From NCBI GenBank assembly GCA_012518615.1, contig JAAYRU010000021.1, positions 1 through 35,035 on the forward strand: a stretch of DNA of 35,035 bases, read 5' to 3'. Shown piece after piece: positions 1 to 6,959 of this stretch. Position numbers and translations under genes: made by a program. This stretch comes from Christensenellaceae bacterium. GTDB lineage: Bacteria > Bacillota > Clostridia > Christensenellales > Aristaeellaceae. The notes under the pieces are model-generated. The model worked only from the letters and a program-made list of their open reading frames with translations. It made no database searches and was not told the DNA's origin. The stretch's first letter is position 1. Each line of letters begins with the position of its first letter.

Positions 1-259
1 CAGCGTGGCCGGGGCAGTCTACGTGTGCGTAGTGACGGTTGTCGGTTTCATACTCAACGTGAGAAGTGTTGATGGTTATACCGCGCGCCTTCTCCTCGGG
101 AGCCTTGTCTATTTCGTCATATTTCATGGCGCTTGCATGACCAGCAGATGCCAGTACCATTGTTATAGCCGCGGTAAGCGTTGTCTTGCCATGGTCAACG
201 TGACCGATAGTTCCAATGTTTACGTGTGGTTTTGTGCGTTCAAATTTTGCTTTTGCCAT
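1..259 (-). CDS. tuf: Elongation factor Tu, N-terminal part (runs off the left edge)
   Basis: EF-Tu carries aminoacyl-tRNA to the ribosome as a GTPase. The reverse strand from 259 reads [20 protein letters not shown], followed by the P-loop GHVDHGKT, then the RGITI switch I motif and DCPGHA at the window edge. About 86 residues of roughly 400 are present, so the gene is cut by the window rather than broken. The start is fixed by a GGAGGAG ribosome binding site 6 bases before the ATG. It lies 103 bases downstream of tRNA-Gly and has no separate promoter that I can see, so it is probably co-transcribed with the tRNA. P-loop, switch I and DCPGH are all intact. A 97-codon plus-strand frame across the same bases is a shadow. 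Confidence 0.97.
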   Translation of the reverse strand, partial: MAKAKFERTKPHVNIGTIGHVDHGKTTLTAAITMVLASAGHASAMKYDEIDKAPEEKARGITINTSHVEYETDNRHYAHVDCPGHA

Positions 260-288
260 AATTATTTCTCCTCCAAAATCTACGGTTT

Positions 289-322
289 TTGCCGGTAGGC
301 TATCCGGCTATGTTACCGGCAA
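289..322 (-). promoter_or_regulatory. Stem-loop in the tRNA-Gly/tuf spacer
   Basis: A perfect 9-bp inverted repeat (TTGCCGGTA at 289-297, TACCGGCAA at 314-322) encloses a 16-base loop. A second small hairpin (TGCGG/CCGCA, 339-353) lies between it and the tRNA. There is no long U run after the stem in the tuf direction, so a full terminator is unlikely. I infer a role in cutting the tRNA from the tuf message, stabilising the tuf 5' end, or partial attenuation. Confidence 0.45.
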
Positions 323-362
323 CTGCCGGATGTGCCAATGCGGATTAACCGCAATGGACGAG

Positions 363-436
363 TGGAGCGGGTGATGGGAATCGAACCCACGTAGCCAGCT
401 TGGGAAGCTGGAACTCTACCATTGAGTTACACCCGC
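363..436 (-). tRNA. tRNA-Gly (anticodon CCC), CCA encoded
   Basis: The reverse strand folds into a standard cloverleaf: 7-bp acceptor stem GCGGGTG/CACCCGC, D arm ACTC/GAGT, anticodon stem CCAGC/GCTGG with loop TTCCCAA (anticodon CCC), and a T arm with TTCGATT. The discriminator base is U, as usual for bacterial glycine tRNAs, and the terminal CCA is in the DNA (363-365). It precedes tuf on the same strand and behind the same promoter. Confidence 0.95.
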
Positions 437-452
437 AAAACCCACGAGGACA

Positions 453-481
453 ATGATAGCTAAAAAGAATAGATTTGTCAA
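453..481 (-). promoter_or_regulatory. Promoter of tRNA-Gly and tuf
   Basis: The reverse strand has a perfect -35 TTGACA (476-481), a 17-base spacer and -10 TATCAT (453-458). Transcription would start about 10 bases before the tRNA. The near-consensus boxes suit a stable-RNA and elongation-factor unit. The remaining gap to 653 shows no gene; a weak inverted repeat (ACACTT/AAGTGT, 606-620) lies behind citC but has no T run. Confidence 0.8.
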
Positions 482-653
482 CGTTTTTAATGGTTTTTGT
501 ACTGTTATCAGGCAATCTTGCTAATAGTTTATATGCTTGCTATAACACTAAACTATTGCCACAGTATTAAAACAGACTAGCTCTGGTTAAAACTAAGAAT
601 ACAGCACACTTTTTAAGTGTATATAAAGAGTGTTTATTGCTTTCAATAAAAAC

Positions 654-1667
654 CTAAAGTGTGTTTTTAAGCTTATTAATTATTGAAATTGCTTTTTCAC
701 TATTCAAGAAATTGTATGTAGTCTCAGGCACAAGCGCTTTAGTAGCTTCAACATTGCCCTCTGACAAAAGCTTTCTTACTAGTGAAGCGCTTATGATGCC
801 ATGTTCGGATTCTGCTTTACGCGGAATTATAGTTAAATCAATACCGCAAGTAGGCAACAATTCTTGCATAGCGTTATTATATAGAGCGGTAGATTCAGAG
901 TATGGCTCTTCCCCCACGAAACGTTTTGTTATATTTAATTTAGAGCCTATTCTAGCAAATACTGCCGCATCTAGACTTGCATGAGCAGTTGTAACTCTAG
1001 CGGACTCCTTTATAAAATATGATGGAAATGTCGCGCTTGATACTAAATAACTTTCGGTTGGATGATATATTATATTTTTAAGGTCGGAAGTTCCTTCCAT
1101 AACCAGCTGTTCCCTTATTTTCCTTGGAAAAGCTGATACATCTTCAGACACAATAAACAAATGTAAATTATCACAGCGGTTTAGAGCATATTCGACAAGG
1201 TATCTATGTCCAAGAGTAAAGGGGTTTGCATTCATGACTATTGCCCCATTTACACCTTCTAGGATATCACCTAAAGACTCTAAATAATCATCAAATGCGG
1301 AGTTTTTGTTTTCTAGAAACACCACATCGTCAAGCGAAACAATTTCGCTAAACCCAAGTGAGGTAAAATTGTCCTTTGCGTCCTGTTTGGTGTAGATGAA
1401 CACATGAAAAACACCACGGTTAAATAGCTCTGAGCAAAGCTCGCTAACTATGGTAGACATTAAGCCTTGACCCTGATAGGCGGAATTAACCGCCAAGCAG
1501 CGCAGTGTGTTCTTATAGAATGATCCAGTTGCTGCCATAGTATCTCCATCCATAAGTGCGATAGTATATTCAGCATTATTATCGCGCTCAAGCCCCTCTT
1601 GTGCTAACAATTCATCAACCATTTTGTTCCCATAACGGTCGCTCTTGTAAATCTGTGTAAAATTCAT
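654..1667 (-). CDS. citC: [Citrate (pro-3S)-lyase] ligase
   Basis: CitC uses ATP and acetate to acetylate the prosthetic group on the citrate lyase acyl carrier protein CitD, turning the lyase on. The protein is 337 residues, normal for the family. Residues 1-120 look like a GNAT acetyltransferase domain with an acetyl-CoA loop (QGQGLMS, 65-71). From about 140 there is a nucleotidyltransferase-like domain with the HxGH-type motif NPFTLGH (148-154) and a late SASLVRKLL helix. The ATG follows AGGAGAG and overlaps the stop of the LysR gene by 4 bases (ATGA), so the two are translationally coupled. It is divergent from citE-citF, which supports the assignment. Oddly, its protein substrate CitD is not encoded in the window. 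Confidence 0.92.
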   Translation of the reverse strand: MNFTQIYKSDRYGNKMVDELLAQEGLERDNNAEYTIALMDGDTMAATGSFYKNTLRCLAVNSAYQGQGLMSTIVSELCSELFNRGVFHVFIYTKQDAKDNFTSLGFSEIVSLDDVVFLENKNSAFDDYLESLGDILEGVNGAIVMNANPFTLGHRYLVEYALNRCDNLHLFIVSEDVSAFPRKIREQLVMEGTSDLKNIIYHPTESYLVSSATFPSYFIKESARVTTAHASLDAAVFARIGSKLNITKRFVGEEPYSESTALYNNAMQELLPTCGIDLTIIPRKAESEHGIISASLVRKLLSEGNVEATKALVPETTYNFLNSEKAISIINKLKNTL

Positions 1668-2587
1668 AATAACTCTCCTATTCGCAGTAGCGATATTTTT
1701 TCTTTAACTATTGAAAAAAAGCCTTCCATAAAACGATTTAAATCCATGTCCATTCTATGGCAGAAGTAAAAATTTCGACGGTATTCTAGATCCTGAACAT
1801 GGAAATATTTTATTGAATCTTTGAAATGTTTAGGGTATTTAAGGTACACATTTGGGCATAGCATAAGAGCAGCACCGCTGGCAGCAATATTCTTAGCGCT
1901 CTCCAAGCTTTCAGTTTCAAGTAAAATTTCAGGTTGGATATTGTTTTTACGAAACAAGTCATCCTGAATCACACGTACACTATGCCCGTGTTGCAAGCTT
2001 ACAAAGGTTTCATCTTCCACCGATTTAATTGAGATTACATCACCATTACTATGTTGCATTGCAAATGAAGAATTTTTTCCAGCAATAAGCAACACCTCCT
2101 CGTTTTCAAGCAATGTATAAGATATATCAGGGTATTTAGGTTCAGTCGTAATAAGTGCAATATCGCAATCACCTTCATGCAGCGCTTTTTCAAGTAGGTA
2201 GCTGCCTTTTTCTATAAGCTCAATCTGAACATGTGGGTAGCGCCTTACAAATTCCGGGATAATTAAGGGTAATAACTGCATACCTCTTTGAAGTGATATG
2301 CCAAGCCTAAGCCTTCCCCTATGCTCGCTGCTAATCTCGTATATTTCATTTTGGAGCCTTGCATTGATTGCTAATATTTCTTTGGCAGCATTAAGATACT
2401 TTTCTCCTGCAAACGTAAGGCTTATAGGGTCAGTCTCACGGTTAAATATAAAGGCGCCTAGCTCTTTTTCGATCCGTTGTATCATCTGGCTTACCGCAGA
2501 CTGGGATACATACATACTCCTAGCTGCCGAACTTATGCTCCCACTTGATATAACCGTTTGTACACATTCTATATAGCGTAGATTCAT
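1664..2587 (-). CDS. LysR-family transcriptional regulator, probable regulator of the citrate lyase genes
   Basis: A 307-residue LysR-type protein. Residues 1-60 form the winged helix-turn-helix (SGSISSAARSMYVSQSAVSQ is the recognition region) and the rest is the periplasmic-binding-protein-like effector domain (from about 90, LRLGIS). I place the start at the ATG at 2587, 5 bases after GAGGAG; the frame also allows a TTG one codon earlier. It is first in an operon with citC and divergent from citE-citF-fbp, the usual arrangement for a LysR protein controlling its neighbours. The effector is not visible in the sequence; citrate is the natural guess. A palindrome over the citE promoter (2685-2708) is a candidate binding site. 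Confidence 0.88.
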   Translation of the reverse strand: MNLRYIECVQTVISSGSISSAARSMYVSQSAVSQMIQRIEKELGAFIFNRETDPISLTFAGEKYLNAAKEILAINARLQNEIYEISSEHRGRLRLGISLQRGMQLLPLIIPEFVRRYPHVQIELIEKGSYLLEKALHEGDCDIALITTEPKYPDISYTLLENEEVLLIAGKNSSFAMQHSNGDVISIKSVEDETFVSLQHGHSVRVIQDDLFRKNNIQPEILLETESLESAKNIAASGAALMLCPNVYLKYPKHFKDSIKYFHVQDLEYRRNFYFCHRMDMDLNRFMEGFFSIVKEKISLLRIGELL

Positions 2588-2619
2588 CAATACTCCTCTT
2601 TACCATAAATCTTTCAATA

Positions 2620-2648
2620 ATTGTATTAAAAATTCGCGTATAAATCAA
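2620..2648 (-). promoter_or_regulatory. Promoter of the lysR-citC operon
   Basis: On the reverse strand, -35 TTGATT (2643-2648), a 17-base spacer and -10 TACAAT (2620-2625). It sits back to back with the citE promoter. Confidence 0.6.
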
Positions 2649-2665
2649 ATTTTAAGCGATATTAA

Positions 2666-2694
2666 TTGCAGAATTATATACTTTGCATTATAAT
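2666..2694 (+). promoter_or_regulatory. Promoter of citE-citF-fbp
   Basis: -35 TTGCAG (2666-2671), a 17-base spacer and a perfect -10 TATAAT (2689-2694). The predicted start of transcription near 2701 lies inside a palindrome, so control by a bound regulator is likely. Confidence 0.65.
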
Positions 2695-2708
2695 AGTAGC
2701 GATAATGC
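2685..2708. promoter_or_regulatory. Palindromic operator candidate over the citE promoter
   Basis: A perfect 7-bp inverted repeat, GCATTAT (2685-2691) and ATAATGC (2702-2708), with a 10-base centre. It covers the -10 box and start site of the citE promoter. LysR proteins usually bind interrupted dyads of this type, but activator sites normally lie further upstream; this position would suit repression. Confidence 0.45.
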
Positions 2709-2725
2709 TTCGGGAGGATATAAAA

Positions 2726-2773
2726 TTGCTGGATTATTTTACTATTCAAGTGAGTTTAATTATTTATGCTTAG
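2726..2773 (+). CDS. Possible short leader peptide overlapping the citE start
   Basis: A very strong ribosome binding site (GGGAGG, 2712-2717) does not serve citE, whose ATG is about 50 bases away. It is correctly spaced for a TTG at 2726 that opens 15 codons (LLDYFTIQVSLIIYA) ending at TAG 2771-2773, running over the citE ATG in another frame. citE itself has only a weak ribosome binding site. I infer translational coupling: ribosomes ending the leader would reinitiate at citE. It may instead be chance. Confidence 0.3.
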   Translation: MLDYFTIQVSLIIYA

Positions 2774-3635
2774 AAGTTTATTGTTTATACCCGGTAATAG
2801 TCCCGCTATGCTTCAAAATGCTGATGTGCTCGGGGCTGATGCTTATATTTTCGATCTTGAAGATGCTGTATCTCCAAAAGAAAAAGATGCTGCGAGATTG
2901 CTTGTTACAAGTGCCATAAAAACACTTGATTTTGATAAAAATAAAATTATTGTACGCATAAACCCACTAAATACTGGCGATTGCGCCGTTGATATACAGG
3001 CAATAGTTCCTTTAGAGCCTGCATTTATTATGCCTACAAAGGTATCGCGCACTGAAGATATACTTAAAATTTCTGAGCATATTAAACTTATTGAAGAAAA
3101 ACACAAACTGGATATTGGTACAATAAAGCTTATTCCATTAATTGAAACCGCTGAAGGCATTGAAAATGCTTATCATATAGCAAGCTCTAGCGAAAGAATA
3201 GCCGCTCTATTTCTTGGTGCGGAGGATTTAACAAGCGATATGCAAGCCATTCGCAGTAAACATGGAAATGAAATAGCCTATGCGAGAAGTCGTATAGTTA
3301 CTGCTGCAAAAGCCTGCAGCATTGAGGCTATTGATACTCCCTTTACCGATGCTCACGATTATGACGGTCTTGTTGAAGATGCTCGTATCGCAAGAAGTTT
3401 AGGTTTTACTGGCAAGGCAGCTATATCGCCACAGCATGTTGAAGGAATAAATGAAGCCTTTACTCCTACCAGTGAAGAGATAAACTATGCCAGAAATGTA
3501 ATTGAAGCCATAGAAGAAGGTGAAATGCTAGGAAAAGGCGCCGTTTCACTTGGCGGTAAGATGATAGATAGACCAATAGTTTTGCGCGCGCGTAAGCTGC
3601 TTAGTATAGCTAGGCAGCTTGGAATGGAAAAATAA
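2766..3635 (+). CDS. citE: Citrate lyase beta subunit (citryl-ACP lyase)
   Basis: CitE splits citryl-ACP into oxaloacetate and acetyl-ACP in anaerobic citrate fermentation. The 289-residue protein matches the HpcH/HpaI aldolase-type TIM barrel: N-terminal LRSLLFIPGN, FDLEDAV (about 35-41, Mg2+-linked acidic residues), LIPLIETAEG (about 120-129) and GAEDLTSD. Length is as expected. The ATG at 2766 is forced, because stops lie just upstream in frame. It is followed one base later by citF. Other CitE-like proteins are malyl-CoA or citramalyl-CoA lyases, but the neighbouring citF and citC make citrate lyase the best call. Confidence 0.93.
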   Translation: MLRSLLFIPGNSPAMLQNADVLGADAYIFDLEDAVSPKEKDAARLLVTSAIKTLDFDKNKIIVRINPLNTGDCAVDIQAIVPLEPAFIMPTKVSRTEDILKISEHIKLIEEKHKLDIGTIKLIPLIETAEGIENAYHIASSSERIAALFLGAEDLTSDMQAIRSKHGNEIAYARSRIVTAAKACSIEAIDTPFTDAHDYDGLVEDARIARSLGFTGKAAISPQHVEGINEAFTPTSEEINYARNVIEAIEEGEMLGKGAVSLGGKMIDRPIVLRARKLLSIARQLGMEK

Positions 3636-3636
3636 T

Positions 3637-5040
3637 ATGAATAAGATTTTACCTAATATAAGAGAAAGTATAGTAAAAAGCGGACTTAAAGATGGAATGA
3701 CTATTTCCTTCCATCACCATTTAAGAAATGGCGATTATGTACTTAACATGGTTATGAGGGAGATTGCTTCCCTTGGTATAAAAAACCTTACAATACAGGC
3801 AAGCGCGCTTTTTGACTGCCATTTTGAACTTATAGAACATATTAAAAGCGGTGTTGTAAGCCATATAGAAACAAACTATATGAGCGGACGAATTGCAAAT
3901 GCGATATCGCATGGAATACTTAAAGACCCTGTAGTTTTTAGAAGCCATGGCGGCAGACCTGCAGCCATTAAAAGCAGAAGAGTGCATATAGATGTGGCGT
4001 TTTTGGCAGCTCCTGCATCAGATAAAATGGGAAATAGCAACGGAAGCCTAGGCAAATCCGCATGTGGTTCTCTTGGTTATGCTATACCAGATAGTGAATA
4101 TGCAGACAAGATTATAATTATAACCGATACGCTTTTCCCCTATCCCCTATTTCCAGCTTCAATAAAGGAAAGCAATGTTGATTTTGTTGTAAAGGTGGAT
4201 GCTATCGGCAATCCGGAGGGCATAGTTTCTGGCACCACGAGAATAACTAGGGACCCTATTTCATTAAAAATAGCGGAGTATGCTGCAAATCTAATTAAAT
4301 ATTCAGGTCTTCTTAAAGACGGTTTTTCATTTCAGACTGGCGCAGGCGGCGCTTCGCTTGCGGTAACGAAATACCTTAAATCAATAATGAAAGAACTTGA
4401 TGTAAAAGGCAGCTTTGGTCTTGGAGGTATTACCGGATACCTTGTCGATATGCTTAATGAAGGTTATTTTGAGGCATTACAAGATGTACAGTGCTTTGAC
4501 CTTCTGGCGGTATCTTCTATAATGGACAATCCAAGGCATGTGGAGATCTCCGCAACCGAATATGCAAGTCCACTTTCGAAATCTCGCGCTACTTCATCGC
4601 TTGATGTAGTGGTGCTTGGCGCAACGCAAATGGATACAGATTTTAATGTGAATGTGCACACAGACTCATCAGGTATTATTACTGGCGGTTCAGGCGGACA
4701 TAGCGACACCGCTGAAGACAGCAAGCTATCTATAATAGTTGCACCGCTATTTAGGGCGCGTCTCCCTTTGATTGTAGATAAAGTTCAATGCATAAGCACT
4801 CCGGGTAAGCATATAGATGCGCTTGTAACTCAAAGAGGAATTGCTATTAATCCTATTAGACAGGACCTTATAGATACTATAAAGGACGCAAAGTTGCCGA
4901 TAATTCCCATAGAAGAACTTAAAAACCTAACAGAGAAATATACCGGTGTTCCTGATAGAATAACCCTTAGCAAAAAATGTATTGCTGAGGTTGAAAACAG
5001 GCACGGTAAAATTATAGACTGCATTTTTGCAGTAGAATAG
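3637..5040 (+). CDS. citF: Citrate lyase alpha subunit (citrate:acetyl-ACP transferase)
   Basis: CitF swaps the acetyl group on the carrier protein for citrate. The sequence follows the known family along its length: GLKDGMTISFHHHLRNGD, SHGGR, GNSNGSLGKSACGSLGYAI, QTGAGGASLAVT, FGLGGIT, FNVNV and GGSGGHSDTA. I start at ATG 3637, just after the citE stop and behind GGAATGGA; a TTG at 3619 in the same frame is less likely. At 467 residues it lacks about 45 residues of the N-terminal extension found in enterobacterial CitF (about 510), while the catalytic part is complete. fbp begins 10 bases after it. Confidence 0.94.
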   Translation: MNKILPNIRESIVKSGLKDGMTISFHHHLRNGDYVLNMVMREIASLGIKNLTIQASALFDCHFELIEHIKSGVVSHIETNYMSGRIANAISHGILKDPVVFRSHGGRPAAIKSRRVHIDVAFLAAPASDKMGNSNGSLGKSACGSLGYAIPDSEYADKIIIITDTLFPYPLFPASIKESNVDFVVKVDAIGNPEGIVSGTTRITRDPISLKIAEYAANLIKYSGLLKDGFSFQTGAGGASLAVTKYLKSIMKELDVKGSFGLGGITGYLVDMLNEGYFEALQDVQCFDLLAVSSIMDNPRHVEISATEYASPLSKSRATSSLDVVVLGATQMDTDFNVNVHTDSSGIITGGSGGHSDTAEDSKLSIIVAPLFRARLPLIVDKVQCISTPGKHIDALVTQRGIAINPIRQDLIDTIKDAKLPIIPIEELKNLTEKYTGVPDRITLSKKCIAEVENRHGKIIDCIFAVE

Positions 5041-5050
5041 GAGAAGAAGC

Positions 5051-6946
5051 ATGAAGAAATTTTCAAAAGAAGAAATCCGTTTTCTAACACTATTATCAGA
5101 GAAATATCCAAATGTGCAATCCCTCTACAATGCCATATGCAGTATTAATGCCACGCTAATACTGCCTAAAGGCACAGAACATTTCATGAGCGATATACAT
5201 GGTGAACTTGAAGCGTTTGTACACATACTAAACAATTGCTCAGGCGTAATAAAAGAAAAGGCAAACAGCCTATTTAAGGAAGAATTTTCACAGAAAGAAA
5301 TAGACGAAATTTGTGCAATAATATACTATCCAGAGCAAAAACTCGCCCTATTAGAATTTGAAAAAAGCATTTCTCAAGACTTTTATTTGGATCTAATATT
5401 TAGGCTTACTGAACTTACTAAATTTATGAGTGTAAAGTATACAAGAAATGAAATCCGCTCCGCAATTCCCGAGGAATATTTCTTTATAATTGATGAACTT
5501 TTAAACACTGAACTCTACGAACATGAAAATCAGAGGCATTATCATAATGCTATAACAAAAACCGCAATAGAGATGGGCGCGCAGATTGAACTTATTAAAG
5601 CGTTTTGCTTGCTTATAAAAAGGCTTGCTGTTAGAAAACTATATGTTTTAGGCGATATATACGATAGGGGCGCTTCACCTGATGATATTATGGACCTACT
5701 AATGGAACATCATGCAGTTTACTTTACATGGGGAAACCATGACATACTATGGATGGGTGCTGCCTGTCTAAACCTAGCTTGTATAGCTGCATCTGTACGA
5801 AACACACTAAATTACGGGCATATGCACCTGCTGGAAAGTGGATATGGAATTAGCATGAGACCGCTATATGCATTGGCGCAGAAGCTGTACCCTAACCTAA
5901 GTCAGGATGAGGCGGCGCTAAAAACCATTACAATTATTATGTTTAAGCTTGAAGGACAGCTTATTAAAAGACATCCAGAATATAAACTCGATGAAAGACT
6001 CAAACTACACCTAATTGATACGAAGAAGCGCACAGTAAGCTATGATGGCAATACTTGGCCTTTGATACACCAGCAATTCCCTACGCTCCTTGGCGATGAT
6101 TTTTATGCACTAACTGATGAAGAATTATATGTAATGGAGGCTCTTAAAGAAGACTTCGCCAAAAGCGAGAGGCTCCACAAGCATATGCAATTTTTCTACA
6201 AACGCGGCGCTGTCTACATGATACAAAACGGCAACCTCTTGCTTCACGGATGTGTGCCTTTAACTAAGGATGGCGAGCTACTTGAAGTATCCTTTGATGG
6301 TGATACTTATTCAGGGCAAAGCTTCCTTGACTATTGCGATGCTAAAGCTCGCACTGCTTATCAAACAAAGAGTGAGATGGACGGCGATTTTATGTGGTTC
6401 CTATGGTGTGGAGATTTTTCACCCTTGTGCGGTAGAAAAATGGCCACCTTTGCACACCTTATGATAGCTGACAGAGCAGCTTTCTCTGAGCCAAGAGATC
6501 CATATTACACTTTCAATAAAACCGTTGAAGGTTGTGAAATGCTTCTTGAAAGCTTTAACCTCGACCCAAAAGAGGGGCATATAATTAATGGGCATACTCC
6601 TGTGTTAATAGGTGAATCTCCCGTGCGTGCTGGGGGTAGAATTTTAGTAATAGATGGTGGTTTCTGTAAAGCATACCACAAGAGAACAGGCATAGCCGGC
6701 TATACGCTTATTTCAAACTCACATGGGCTGCGTATTGTGGCGCATCACCCATTTGAGGGTGTTGAAAATGCTGTTGAAAACAACACCGACATTAGCTCCA
6801 CGCAAGAGGAGTTTATACCCTATAAATTAAGGCAGACTGTAAGAGATACAAATGACGGTATTGAGCTTAATGAAAAACTTAACGACTTGTACCGTTTACT
6901 AGAAGCATATCATATGGGTATAATAGATCCAGCCAATAATGTCTAA
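5051..6946 (+). CDS. fbp: Fructose-1,6-bisphosphatase, class III (Firmicutes type)
   Basis: Removes the 1-phosphate of fructose 1,6-bisphosphate in gluconeogenesis. The protein is 631 residues, close to the 640-670 typical of class III. It shows the calcineurin-like metallophosphatase signature: FMSDIHGE (45-52), VLGDIYDRG (about 200) and WGNHDILWMG (about 227), plus NGHTPV and DGGFCKAYH near the C terminus. The ATG follows AGGAGAAG and is 10 bases after citF, so it is probably the third gene of the citE operon. Its place there makes sense: citrate cleavage gives oxaloacetate, which can feed gluconeogenesis. It converges on the CotH gene with only 13 bases between stops and no visible terminator. 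Confidence 0.96.
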   Translation: MKKFSKEEIRFLTLLSEKYPNVQSLYNAICSINATLILPKGTEHFMSDIHGELEAFVHILNNCSGVIKEKANSLFKEEFSQKEIDEICAIIYYPEQKLALLEFEKSISQDFYLDLIFRLTELTKFMSVKYTRNEIRSAIPEEYFFIIDELLNTELYEHENQRHYHNAITKTAIEMGAQIELIKAFCLLIKRLAVRKLYVLGDIYDRGASPDDIMDLLMEHHAVYFTWGNHDILWMGAACLNLACIAASVRNTLNYGHMHLLESGYGISMRPLYALAQKLYPNLSQDEAALKTITIIMFKLEGQLIKRHPEYKLDERLKLHLIDTKKRTVSYDGNTWPLIHQQFPTLLGDDFYALTDEELYVMEALKEDFAKSERLHKHMQFFYKRGAVYMIQNGNLLLHGCVPLTKDGELLEVSFDGDTYSGQSFLDYCDAKARTAYQTKSEMDGDFMWFLWCGDFSPLCGRKMATFAHLMIADRAAFSEPRDPYYTFNKTVEGCEMLLESFNLDPKEGHIINGHTPVLIGESPVRAGGRILVIDGGFCKAYHKRTGIAGYTLISNSHGLRIVAHHPFEGVENAVENNTDISSTQEEFIPYKLRQTVRDTNDGIELNEKLNDLYRLLEAYHMGIIDPANNV

Positions 6947-6959
6947 TGAGGCAATTATT

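Noticed and set aside
5-298. 97-codon plus-strand frame at the left edge
   Set aside because: It lies over the clear N-terminus of EF-Tu on the other strand; shadow frame.
2683-2919. Plus-strand frame upstream of and over citE, considered as a possible citD
   Set aside because: No carrier-protein features and it runs over citE in another frame.
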